NCBI GenBank assembly: GCA_025758045.1
Contig: CP107208.1
Coordinates: 186,001-250,000, forward strand
Source: Oscillospiraceae bacterium
GTDB taxonomy: Bacteria; Bacillota; Clostridia; Oscillospirales; Ruminococcaceae
DNA: 64,000 bases
Direction of reading: 5' to 3'
Positions 35,273 to 43,505 of this stretch are shown here, piece by piece (within the stretch, counting starts at the first letter, position 1; each line of letters opens with the position of its first letter). Position numbers and translations under genes: made by a program. The notes beneath the pieces were generated by a model, which was not told the DNA's origin, ran no database searches, and worked only from the letters and a program-made list of their open reading frames with translations.

Positions 35273-35320
35273 TACTATAAAACCGCACAGCCCCGCGGGG
35301 CGGGAATTGTGCGGTATGGC
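35273..35320 (-). terminator. Terminator built from a MITE-end sequence
   Basis: ACCGCACA pairs with TGTGCGGT around a GC-rich inner hairpin, followed on the minus strand by TTTTATAG. The segment 35299-35323 (GGCGGGAATTGTGCGGTAT and beyond) is almost identical to the terminal repeat of the MITE at 58743. Confidence 0.7.
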
Positions 35321-35321
35321 C

Positions 35322-36185
35322 TTAGAAAATCAGTTGCAGCACCATGCCTGCCGCGGCGCCAACGGCCCACAGCAGCCCGGTCATAAACAGGTTTTGCTTC
35401 CAGCTGGGGTTCACACGCCACAACACGGCCAGGCCCACGCCTGCGCCGGCGGTCAGCCCGGCAAACAGGCTGCCAAAGGTGATGGCCCCCTCCATATACA
35501 ACTGGGCCAGCAGCACACTGGCGGCGCAGTTGGGCACAAGGCCGACCAGCGCGGTCAGCATCGGCTGGAAGATGCCCATGCCGCCTAAGATACCGGTGAT
35601 GGCGTCCTCGCCCACGGACTCAAAAATAAGCCCGATCAGGAAGCTGAAGAGCAGAATGAACACGAAAATTTCCAGCGTGTGGCGCAGAGCGGCCAGGAAG
35701 ATGCTGCTGGTCTCCTCGTGCTCCTCGTGGCAGTCCACCTCATCGGCGTGGCCCTCGTACCCGCCGTACAGCGAGTGGGGCAGCACCTTGCGCAGCGGAA
35801 AGTCCAGCAGCACGCCGCCTACGATGGCAAAAATGATCTTGCAGACGATCAGCAAGACCAGGGTGGTCCACTGGCTCGGCTCAGCGGCCAGCAGCGGAAT
35901 GGCCTCGTCGCTGGTGGCGATAAATACGGCCAACAGTGTGCCAGGGGTGATGACCCGGCTGGCGTAAAAGTTGGATGCGACTGCGCTGAAACCACACTGG
36001 GGCACACAGCCCAGCAGTGCGCCGGGCAAAAAGCCCCAGCGACCGCCGCCGGCGAGGGCGTTTTCAATGTTCTCGCCGTGGTGGCGCTCCAGCCATTCGA
36101 TCAGCAGATACGCCAGATACAAAAAGGGCAGCATTTTTACGCCGTCGATCAGCGCATCCAACAGTGCATCAAGAAAAATTTCCAT
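35322..36185 (-). CDS. ArsP_2-type permease (putative heavy-metal/manganese transporter)
   Basis: 287 residues, about ten membrane helices in two repeats. Signature loops are GCVPQCGFSAVASNFYASRV and the repeat counterpart GLVPNCAASVLLAQLYMEGA, each with a Cys after Pro, and a His/Glu-rich cytoplasmic segment (DEVDCHEEHEETSS) that could bind metal. This matches the putative 10-TM metal exporter family annotated as manganese or arsenic transporters; the substrate is not certain. No metal riboswitch was seen upstream. Confidence 0.85.
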   Translation of the reverse strand: MEIFLDALLDALIDGVKMLPFLYLAYLLIEWLERHHGENIENALAGGGRWGFLPGALLGCVPQCGFSAVASNFYASRVITPGTLLAVFIATSDEAIPLLAAEPSQWTTLVLLIVCKIIFAIVGGVLLDFPLRKVLPHSLYGGYEGHADEVDCHEEHEETSSIFLAALRHTLEIFVFILLFSFLIGLIFESVGEDAITGILGGMGIFQPMLTALVGLVPNCAASVLLAQLYMEGAITFGSLFAGLTAGAGVGLAVLWRVNPSWKQNLFMTGLLWAVGAAAGMVLQLIF

Positions 36186-36252
36186 TCAGACCTCACTATA
36201 TACTTTTTATGGGATTTGCGGTGCCGTAGTATTGTTTGTGCAAACTACAGCT

Positions 36253-36648
36253 TTATACAAAGCTGCGCAGCAGCCTTACGGCCGGGCGCACCACTTTATC
36301 GGGGATACGGGCGCGGAACCGCGCTACCGTGCGGGCAGAAAATGGCATCTCATCGCTGAAAGTTTCCATGCCTAAAAAATACTGCAGGTAGGGGCTTTCC
36401 CGCACCAGCTGCACCACCTCGCGGTCCGAGACCTCGTAATGCAGCTGGATAACACGGCAGCCCAGCGCGATGCGGGCTGAGATGGCCGCTTTGCCGCTGG
36501 GGGCAAACAGTTCACTATAGCCCTGCTCAAAACGGTCCCAATCGATGGCTTCGGCCAGGCGGACCCAGCGGTTTTTATCGCGCAGTTCTCCATGGTACGG
36601 CGGCAGATAGTCATAAATCGACATCTGCTTTTCTTTGGCACGGTACAC
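36253..36648 (-). pseudogene. Transposase N-terminal fragment (DUF772/IS1182-like)
   Basis: 131 residues covering only the N-terminal domain of an IS1182/IS5-type transposase: KQMSIYDYLPPYHGELRDKN, RWVRLAEAIDWDRFEQGYSE, SPYLQYFLGMETFSDEMPFS. The DDE catalytic domain is absent and no terminal inverted repeats are visible nearby, so this is a remnant. It has an intact GTG start, a GAGGGG site and a clean stop, so a short protein could still be made. It lies 30 nt downstream of the 1233-residue gene on the same strand. Confidence 0.8.
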
Positions 36649-36681
36649 AGGCGTAACCCCTCTCTACAACAATACGGAAAT

Positions 36682-39600
36682 TTAATACCGCTGGAACAGC
36701 GGGAAGATCATAGCCAGCACGCACCACGCGGCCTGGTACAATACCAGTGCGGGCAGCGGCAGGGTGGCCAGGCCGCCGGTCAGGGTCAGCAGTACGCCCA
36801 AAACGCAGCTGATAAGCACCGAGGCAGTGACGACGACGGCGGACTTGCGCTCGCCCTCGGCAGCACCGGCGGCAGCTTCCAGGCCGCCCACAAAGCTGGC
36901 AAAGCTGCCCAGATGCAGCATGTTGCCGTCGCTTTCCGGCAGCCAGGCGGTGGCCGGGTTCATCAGCTCATGCTCGGCGGTGTTCAGCACCTTCACGGCC
37001 CCGGCGGGCAGGCTGTAGGCAGCCTCCAGCAGGGCGGTATCGCAGTTGAAATCGTCGCAGTCGACGATCAGCGACAGGCCGGAATGGCGCAGGCTGTCCA
37101 GCACGGCGGCGGTGTCCGGGTCACGCTGGTAGGCCACCTGGAACATGGCAAACAGTTTGCCGGAGACGGCCAGGTAGATCATGCGGCGCTGGTTGACGGT
37201 ATGGTGCTGCTCGTACTCCAGGCTGGGCAGCTTGACGCCGTAATCCTGCATCAGGCTGCGGTTGCCTACCAGCACGCGGCGCTTGTTGACCCAGCCGATG
37301 TAGCCCTTGCCGTAGACGGCCTCGCGGTCATCCACCTTGGCAATCATGCTGCGGTCGCCCAGCATATTCAAGAAGACATCCCGCAGCGTGGGGCAGGCCT
37401 CAGCCATGATGGAGGCGGCATAGACGATGGCCAGGTCGATGGGGGCGTTTTTGATGGGCTTGATGCCCGCCAGTGTGACGCACCCCTGGGGGAAGAGATC
37501 CCGCGCGGTGACCTGGATGACGTTGATGCGGCCCAGCTGACGGATGTCACGCCAGCCCGGCACGACCGCGCCCACCTGGGCGGCGCTGCGCTGCATCAGG
37601 CGTGCGGGCAGGGCGGCCAACAGCGTGCCCGCCAGCGGCGCGGCCAAGCACAAAATGCTGGCCAAAATGGTGACAGCGCTGGTCAGGTTGTGGGTGCGGA
37701 TGACAGTGATCAGGAAGCCCAGCAGCGCGCAGCCGCCTGCGGCCCAGGCAAACTGCTGCTGGTTTTTATCACTGGTACCGGCAGCGGCGCTGCTGGCCAG
37801 GAAACCACGGAAGATCTGCGTTGGGCGGCTGACCAGCACCGACGGGTGCGGCTGGGCCAACCCCTGAGAGGCCGCCCGCAGCGCGCCGGCGTCTTTCAGC
37901 CGGTAGGCTACGGCGTGGTCTACATTTTTGCTGACGAGCTGGAAGTTATCCCGCACGGTGGCGGCGTTCATCCGCTTGCCTACGGTGTTGACGCAGAGTA
38001 CCAGCGCGGCAGGCCCGGCCAGCAGGGTGACCTCGTTCGTGTAGCCTTTTGTGACCAGCACGATGAGCGCCTGCAGCAGCGCACCCACTACGGCCAAAGC
38101 GGTCAGGCTGTCGGGGGTCGGCTTTTTGGCCAGACCCTGCAAACCGTTCAGCAGTGTTTTCCAGTTGATACCGGCGGCCGCGGCCAGCAGCACCAGGGCT
38201 ACGGCCGGGTAGACGGTTTCCCCGGCCAGAACGCCGGGCATGGCGGGCAGGGCGGCGGCAATGAACGCCAGCACCAGCAGCACCAGAGCCGCCGCGCCGC
38301 TTACGATGCAGGCGGTAGTCAGATGCAGCAGGTTCTCGTCCAGCTCCTTGCGCACGGCGGGGGCGTCCTCGGCGCTCTCGTAATCGCGGCGGCGGGACAC
38401 GGGGATCTCGGCAGTGTCAAAGGGCTGGGCAGCGGAATCCGCCGTTTCATCGTCGGCCTTGCCGCCCAGATGGAACCCGCCCAGGCGGAACTTGTCCAGC
38501 AGGCCGGTGTGAGCGGTGCTCTCCCCTGCTTCCTCCTCCAGATTGGAGGTGAGCCGGGCGGCCATCTCGTCGTAGCGAGTGGTCTCGTCGGAGATCGCGC
38601 CGGTGTTGATGGCGTTGGCGATGTTATCCACAAAGGAGCCGGTGGCAGGCTCGACGGGAGCCTGGCCCAGGTTTTGGGTAAAGCCGGTGTGGGCCGGTGC
38701 GGCAGGGGCCGCGTAGCTGCCCAGATCCTGCGTGAAGCCGGTATGGGCGGGCTGTGCCTGCGGGGCCTGCCGGAACGGCTGCGTCTGGGCAGGCTGGGCG
38801 GCGGCATCGGGCGTGACCGGCGTTAGGCGGATGCGCCCGGTCAGGGTATCCACCAGATCGTCCACGGCATCGCGGGTGTGGTGATAGCTGTCGGCCATCA
38901 GGGTCGGCTCGTCCACAGCAGGAGCCGGGGCAGCCGTATCGGGCTGCGGTACGGTATCGACCTGGGGCGCGGGCTGCGGCGCTGCGGGTTGGGCAGGCTG
39001 CGGCTGGGCCGTATGGGGACGCACGGCGTTGTAAGCGCTCATGAACTGCTGGGTGCTGTCCGACGGCGTTGGCGCGACTGAACCGAGCTGCATCGTAAAG
39101 CCGGTGGTGGTCTGGCCGGGCTGGATGGCCTGGGTGCTCTCCAGGCCGGGCAGGTCCAGCGGCTCACCTACCGGTCCCTGCAGCGGCGAGGGCTGAGCCG
39201 GGGGCGGCGTGCTGCGCTTTTGGCCGGGGGTGAATTCCACGGTGCTGCGCTTTTTACGGTAGATCGTGCTGGTAGCGCCCGGGTCGCGGGCAGGGGTGCG
39301 GCTGTTTTTTTGCTCGTTGACGACGCCTCGCAGCATTTGCAGTGTGTCGCCTGTCAGGGTAGCACCGACCAGCGTGCTGCTGGAAGATTCGCTTTGGGGC
39401 TGGGTGTATTTGCTGCGCCAGACGTTGGTGTTGGTCTCCGGCTCCGGCTGGATGGCCGGGCGCAGCGGAGTCAGCGTCGGCTCGTCCTGCCGCTCCTCGG
39501 GGATCATCAACTCGTCGGTGGCGTCGGTATCGGCGCTGCTGCCACCGCCAAACAGGCTGTTCAAGAAGCCGTGCTTGCGGGCAGGCTTCGGCGGCGGGGC

Positions 39601-40383
39601 CTGCTCGGCCTCGGCTTCATCCGGGAAATATTCATCCTCGGTCTGGTAGGAACTTTGCGCGGGAGCATCGGTGTGGCCGCCGCTCAGCGAGACGTTGATC
39701 GGCTCGAAATGGTCGGTATCGTCGGCGGGTTTCAGGCCGAAAGGCCAGCGCTTTTTCTTGCCGGTGTCGTGGAAACGGCCCTTTTCATCGGGCACGACGG
39801 CGACGGAATCGGCGAAGAAGCGCTGGAAATCCGCTTTGCCCTCGTTCAGCGCGGTGGTGTTGGAAACATCCCCCTCCGGGGCCATCTTGCGCAGAAAGTC
39901 CTTGATGATGCCGGTGCGGGTGGTGTCCTGGGTGCTGCCCTCGGTGGGGGCGGATTGCTGCACCGGCCGGGCAGGCTGCACATTTTGCACAGACTGCACG
40001 GGCTGGGCCGGACGCATTGGGGCCGTAGGGGCGGCAGCCGGCTGGGCATCCGGGACAGATTGCACCGGCCGCTGGGGGGCTGCCGCACGGGGCGTTTCCG
40101 TTGTGCGGCGGGGTGCCGGTGCGGGCATGGAGGCAGGTGCAGAAGTTGCCCCGGCACTGCGCATAATTTCATCAAAATCGTCAGGACCGCTGAAATCGGA
40201 AAAAGCGATCTGGCTGTCCTGGGTCGGCGTGTTCTGCAGCGGCGTGGTGGAAATACCCACGCTGCGCAAAATTTCATCGACCTGATGATCGGTGACGCTG
40301 GCGCGTACGCCGTCCGCCGCCTGGCGCTGGTTCAAATCCGCCAGGATGCGGTCTACCGAATCATTGGTACGTTTGCTTGGCAT
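36682..40383 (-). CDS. Pseudo-P-type ATPase with a long disordered N-terminus
   Basis: 1233 residues. The first 690 or so are low-complexity Pro/Gln/Ala/Thr with repeated short motifs (VDEILRSVG, FDEIMRSAG; HTGFTQDLG, HTGFTQNLG). From about 700 a P1B-ATPase-like core follows: eight membrane segments, then LGRINVIQVTARDLFPQG where family members have a DKTGTLT-type site, and GWVNKRRVLVGNRSLMQDYG in the nucleotide-domain position. The phosphorylated Asp is replaced (TARDLFP), the CPC-type motif is LAAPLAG, TGDN is DCDD and no GDGxND motif is visible. It therefore should not pump ions; a scaffold or sensor role is inferred. Start has GGGAGC upstream. Confidence 0.82.
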   Translation of the reverse strand: MPSKRTNDSVDRILADLNQRQAADGVRASVTDHQVDEILRSVGISTTPLQNTPTQDSQIAFSDFSGPDDFDEIMRSAGATSAPASMPAPAPRRTTETPRAAAPQRPVQSVPDAQPAAAPTAPMRPAQPVQSVQNVQPARPVQQSAPTEGSTQDTTRTGIIKDFLRKMAPEGDVSNTTALNEGKADFQRFFADSVAVVPDEKGRFHDTGKKKRWPFGLKPADDTDHFEPINVSLSGGHTDAPAQSSYQTEDEYFPDEAEAEQAPPPKPARKHGFLNSLFGGGSSADTDATDELMIPEERQDEPTLTPLRPAIQPEPETNTNVWRSKYTQPQSESSSSTLVGATLTGDTLQMLRGVVNEQKNSRTPARDPGATSTIYRKKRSTVEFTPGQKRSTPPPAQPSPLQGPVGEPLDLPGLESTQAIQPGQTTTGFTMQLGSVAPTPSDSTQQFMSAYNAVRPHTAQPQPAQPAAPQPAPQVDTVPQPDTAAPAPAVDEPTLMADSYHHTRDAVDDLVDTLTGRIRLTPVTPDAAAQPAQTQPFRQAPQAQPAHTGFTQDLGSYAAPAAPAHTGFTQNLGQAPVEPATGSFVDNIANAINTGAISDETTRYDEMAARLTSNLEEEAGESTAHTGLLDKFRLGGFHLGGKADDETADSAAQPFDTAEIPVSRRRDYESAEDAPAVRKELDENLLHLTTACIVSGAAALVLLVLAFIAAALPAMPGVLAGETVYPAVALVLLAAAAGINWKTLLNGLQGLAKKPTPDSLTALAVVGALLQALIVLVTKGYTNEVTLLAGPAALVLCVNTVGKRMNAATVRDNFQLVSKNVDHAVAYRLKDAGALRAASQGLAQPHPSVLVSRPTQIFRGFLASSAAAGTSDKNQQQFAWAAGGCALLGFLITVIRTHNLTSAVTILASILCLAAPLAGTLLAALPARLMQRSAAQVGAVVPGWRDIRQLGRINVIQVTARDLFPQGCVTLAGIKPIKNAPIDLAIVYAASIMAEACPTLRDVFLNMLGDRSMIAKVDDREAVYGKGYIGWVNKRRVLVGNRSLMQDYGVKLPSLEYEQHHTVNQRRMIYLAVSGKLFAMFQVAYQRDPDTAAVLDSLRHSGLSLIVDCDDFNCDTALLEAAYSLPAGAVKVLNTAEHELMNPATAWLPESDGNMLHLGSFASFVGGLEAAAGAAEGERKSAVVVTASVLISCVLGVLLTLTGGLATLPLPALVLYQAAWCVLAMIFPLFQRY

Positions 40384-40416
40384 TTTTATGCTCCCTTTAT
40401 AAGGTAGAGATACAAA

Positions 40417-41202
40417 TTACTTCTTGGCGGTGCGGCGGCGCAGTACGTCGTAGCACAGGATGCCGGCAGCCACGCTGACGTTGTAGCTGTCCACGCCGGT
40501 GGACTGGCCGGGGGCCATCTCCAGCGTGACGGCGGCGTCGCAAAGCTTGCGGGTCAGGGCGGAAGGACCGCCGCCCTCGCTGCCCAGCACCAGGGCCACC
40601 GGGCCGGACAGGTCGGTCCTGGCCAGCGGTGCACCGCCCAGGTCAGCGCAGTAGACGAAGATGTTATGCTCCTTAATAGTGCGGATGGCCTGCGCCAGGT
40701 TGGACACGCGAGCCACCGGCAGGCGGGCCGCTGCCCCGGCGCTGGATTTCATCACAGTGCCGGTCACGCCGACGCCGCCGCGCTTGGGGATGACCACGCC
40801 GTGGGCGCCGCACAGGTAAGCCGAGCGGATGATGGCACCCAGGTTGTGGGGGTCCTCGACCCCATCGCACAGCACCAGGAACGGTGCTTCGCTTTTGGCC
40901 TCAGCAGCGGCAAACAGATCCTCCAGCGAGGCATACTGCACCTCGGCGGCGCGGGCGGCCACGCCCTGGTGGTCGTCGGTGCCGCAAATCTTTTGCAGCT
41001 TATGGCCGGGTACCCGTTTGACCACCGCGCCGGTCTGCTTGGCCAGGGCGGTGTAATAGCCGGCAACCGGCTGCGGCAGCGAGTCTGCCAGATAGACAGT
41101 ATCCACCGCGCCGCCGCTTTTCAGCAGCTCGGTCACGGCATTTTTGCCCCATACCAGCGTGTCGGTGCGCGGTTCAGCCTGCTCGCGGGCAATCTTTTCC
41201 AT
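40417..41202 (-). CDS. rlmB: TrmH/SpoU family RNA 2'-O-methyltransferase (RlmB-type)
   Basis: 261-residue SPOUT enzyme methylating ribose in rRNA, probably G2251 of 23S rRNA. N-terminal substrate domain (LVWGKNAVTELLKSGGAVDT) and C-terminal knot with DGVEDPHNLGAIIRSAYLCG, LVLGSEGGGPSALTRKLCD and GVDSYNVSVAAGI. GGAGGTACCCT precedes the start at 41202. It lies 33 nt upstream of the pseudo-ATPase gene and probably heads that transcript. The exact target nucleotide is inferred from the subfamily. Confidence 0.93.
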   Translation of the reverse strand: MEKIAREQAEPRTDTLVWGKNAVTELLKSGGAVDTVYLADSLPQPVAGYYTALAKQTGAVVKRVPGHKLQKICGTDDHQGVAARAAEVQYASLEDLFAAAEAKSEAPFLVLCDGVEDPHNLGAIIRSAYLCGAHGVVIPKRGGVGVTGTVMKSSAGAAARLPVARVSNLAQAIRTIKEHNIFVYCADLGGAPLARTDLSGPVALVLGSEGGGPSALTRKLCDAAVTLEMAPGQSTGVDSYNVSVAAGILCYDVLRRRTAKK

Positions 41203-41431
41203 AGGGTACCTCCTGCGGGGCATTGCCCCGGTAATTGTCGAAAAATGCACCAGCGGTGAAAAGGCTGGCTATACAGATAACAGTATAGCACACCCCGCGG
41301 CCTTTTGTCACCTTTATTTTGCGCTTTTTAGCGGGTCTGTACTGCTTTTTTACAACTGCTGCCGCCGCAATGCGCCAAAAGTACAAAGACCCCCTGGCGG
41401 GTGCGCGATAAAGCGTTGTTTATACAAACCG

Positions 41432-41572
41432 TAGTGGAAAACCCACTTTCCCCTTGTTGAAAACTCTGTTGAAAAGGTGGAAAACCAGCATAGCAGCCAA
41501 GTTTTCCACAAAAACGGGGGTGCGTTTTCCACAAGGGGTGGAAAAGTTATCCACATAACAGGTTGGATAAAC
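41432..41572. other. Cluster of DnaA-box-like sequences
   Basis: The 600-nt gap 41203-41802 holds no gene but contains one perfect DnaA box TTATCCACA (41547-41555), two TTTTCCACA (41502-41510, 41525-41533), three inverted GTGGAAAA copies (about 41433, 41478, 41538) and TTGGATAA at 41563. It marks a switch from mostly leftward to mostly rightward genes. Confidence 0.55.
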
Positions 41573-41712
41573 CCTTTTGTCAAGATGGGAAAAAAGCTGA
41601 TTTCTTGCCTCCAATTCCCCCGTTAAGCTGACAAAACTGCCAAATTTTTGCAAAGGCTGGCAATCTTTGGTACAGTGCGCCAAAAGTGCATGAAGGTTCT
41701 GAAATTTAGCTG

Positions 41713-41741
41713 TTGATTTTTTGTCAAAGTCGGGTTATAAT
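41713..41741 (+). promoter_or_regulatory. Sigma-A promoter of fba
   Basis: TTGATT (41713-41718), 17-nt spacer, TATAAT (41736-41741), about 60 nt before the start codon. Confidence 0.8.
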
Positions 41742-41802
41742 AGGACTATCGGTGGGCTGAACGCCAGTGCCACCGCTTAACAATCATGTGGAGGTATGTG
41801 AT

Positions 41803-42666
41803 ATGCTGGTAAATGCTACCAATATGCTGCTGAAAGCACGCGATGGCCACTATGCCGTCGGTCAGTTCAACATTAACAACCTGGAATGGACCAAGAGCAT
41901 TCTGCTCACTGCACAGGAGATGAACTCCCCCGTCATCCTCGGTGTTTCTGAGGGTGCCGGCAAATATATGACCGGTTTCAAGACCGTTGCCGCCATGGTC
42001 AAGGCCATGGACGAGAGCCTGGGCATCACCGTTCCCGTTGCCCTGCACCTGGACCATGGCACCTACGAGGGCGCTAAGGCCTGCGTTGCCGCCGGCTTCA
42101 CTTCCATCATGTTTGATGGCAGCCACTACGACATCGATGAGAACGTTGCCAAGACCACCGAGCTGGTTGCCCTGGCCCATGACCACGGCCTGTCCATCGA
42201 GGCTGAGGTCGGTTCCATCGGCGGCGAGGAAGACGGCGTCATCGGTATGGGCGAAGTCGCTGATCCCGCTGAGTGCGCCAAGATCGCTGCCCTGGGCATC
42301 GACTTCCTGGCTGCCGGCATCGGCAACATCCACGGCAAGTACCCCGCCAACTGGCAGGGCCTGAACTTCGAGGCTCTGGACAAGATCCATAACGCCACCG
42401 ATAACATCCCCCTGGTGCTGCACGGCGGCACGGGCATCCCGGCTGACATGATCCGCAAGGCCATCAGCCTGGGCGTCTCCAAAATCAACGTCAACACTGA
42501 GTGCCAGCTGAGCTTCGCCGATGCTACCCGTAAGTACATCGAGGCCGGCAAGGACCTGCAGGGCAAGGGCTTCGACCCCCGCAAGCTGCTGGCTCCCGGC
42601 GCCGAGGCCATCAAGGCCACCGTCCGCGAGAAGATCGAGCTGTTCGGCTCCGCCAACAAGGCCTGA
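41803..42666 (+). CDS. fba: Class II fructose-1,6-bisphosphate aldolase
   Basis: 287-residue zinc-dependent glycolytic aldolase. HDG-type zinc/active-site motifs: HLDHGTYEGAKACVAAGFTS with the His-Asp pair, GSHYDIDEN, and LVLHGGTGIPADMIRKAI plus INVNTECQLSF for phosphate and zinc binding. The GSIGGEEDG loop is intact. Start at 41803 has GGAGGT 8 nt upstream. Strong codon bias and its own strong promoter and terminator fit a highly expressed housekeeping gene. Confidence 0.97.
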   Translation: MLVNATNMLLKARDGHYAVGQFNINNLEWTKSILLTAQEMNSPVILGVSEGAGKYMTGFKTVAAMVKAMDESLGITVPVALHLDHGTYEGAKACVAAGFTSIMFDGSHYDIDENVAKTTELVALAHDHGLSIEAEVGSIGGEEDGVIGMGEVADPAECAKIAALGIDFLAAGIGNIHGKYPANWQGLNFEALDKIHNATDNIPLVLHGGTGIPADMIRKAISLGVSKINVNTECQLSFADATRKYIEAGKDLQGKGFDPRKLLAPGAEAIKATVREKIELFGSANKA

Positions 42667-42683
42667 TTTTAATACGCAAATCC

Positions 42684-42717
42684 AAAAGCCCGAAGGTGCA
42701 ATGCCTTCGGGCTTTTT
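42684..42717 (+). terminator. Terminator of fba
   Basis: AAAAGCCCGAAGG and CCTTCGGGCTTTTT form a perfect stem around a 7-nt loop. Confidence 0.92.
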
Positions 42718-42773
42718 GCTGTTTACACACCTCCCCGTCCTCCGGCATACCGTGGTACAAGGAGGTGTTTACT

Positions 42774-43505
42774 ATGCCAACAGGCAGTATCCAAGTTTAT
42801 GCGTCTGTGGCGGGGCAGGCGGCGCCGCTGGCAGGCGTGCAGGTGGCGGTGCTGGATGAATCCGGTGTGACCGTGGCCCGCCTGACCACTGACGAAGCCG
42901 GTGCGGCAGAAGCCACAAACCTGCCCGCGCCCAACGCCAGCTACAGCTTGCAGGAGACCAACACGACGGTGCGCCCCTATGCCGTCTACCGCCTGCGGGC
43001 CGATGCCAGTGGCTGGCAGAGCCAGATTTTGGACGGCGTGCAGGTATTTGACGGCCAGCAGACGGTGGCGCGGCTGGAGTTTTTGCCCGGCGGCGGGGAC
43101 GGAAACGCTCTGCCCGCACGGGAAACCGCGCCCCAGACCGTCACCATCCCACCCCATGTGCTGTTTGCCGGCGACGGCGGCAGCGGCCCCGCGCCCGAGG
43201 AGCGCCTGCCCGGCAACGTGCTGAGCGAGGTGGTCGTGCCCCGCAAAATCACCGTGCATCTGGGCCGCCCGGCGGCCAGCGCCCGCAACGTGACGGTGAG
43301 CTTCCAATCCTATATCGCCAATGTGGCGTCCAGCGAAGTCTATCCCACCTGGGTAGGCCATGCAGTTTACAGCGCTCCCCTGCCACGGCGGGCCAGCCGC
43401 GCCTGTACGGCGGCAAAGTCGGCGCGGGAGACAAGCCCCTCATGGGTACCTGGCACCACGATCCATTGCGACCGCGGCAGCCGCACGCTGCGGGCAGACT
43501 TGTAG
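42774..43505 (+). CDS. sleC: SleC spore cortex-lytic enzyme, N-terminal part of an interrupted gene
   Basis: Residues 1-193 (to 43352) are the N-terminal part of a SleC-type cortex-lytic enzyme: pro-domain MPTGSIQVYASVAGQAAP, TVRPYAVYRLRADASGWQ, VQVFDGQQTVARLE, then VVPRKITVHLGRPAA and the start of the catalytic domain YIANVASSEVYPTW. At TGG (43350-43352) homology stops and 50 unrelated residues follow to a stop at 43505; these are antisense to the recombinase gene. The remaining 686 residues lie in frame at 55970-58030. AAGGAGGTG precedes the ATG. SleC degrades spore cortex at germination; this fragment alone should be inactive. Confidence 0.88.
   Translation: MPTGSIQVYASVAGQAAPLAGVQVAVLDESGVTVARLTTDEAGAAEATNLPAPNASYSLQETNTTVRPYAVYRLRADASGWQSQILDGVQVFDGQQTVARLEFLPGGGDGNALPARETAPQTVTIPPHVLFAGDGGSGPAPEERLPGNVLSEVVVPRKITVHLGRPAASARNVTVSFQSYIANVASSEVYPTWVGHAVYSAPLPRRASRACTAAKSARETSPSWVPGTTIHCDRGSRTLRADL
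43336..43370. other. Candidate left attachment site (attL) inside sleC
   Basis: sleC sequence GAAGTCTATCCCACCTGG passes into GTAGGCCATGCAG of the element. Core ACCTGG at 43347-43352 is shared with 55964-55969. The recombinase stop codon lies inside this site (43367-43369). Confidence 0.65.

Noticed and set aside
36592..38826. A 744-codon plus-strand open frame rich in Gln, Gly and His
   Set aside because: Antisense to the pseudo-P-type ATPase gene, with no ribosome site; a GC-bias shadow.
43353..43505. Tail of the sleC 5' fragment as a real protein end
   Set aside because: The 50 residues after YPTW are antisense to the recombinase 3' end and match nothing in SleC.
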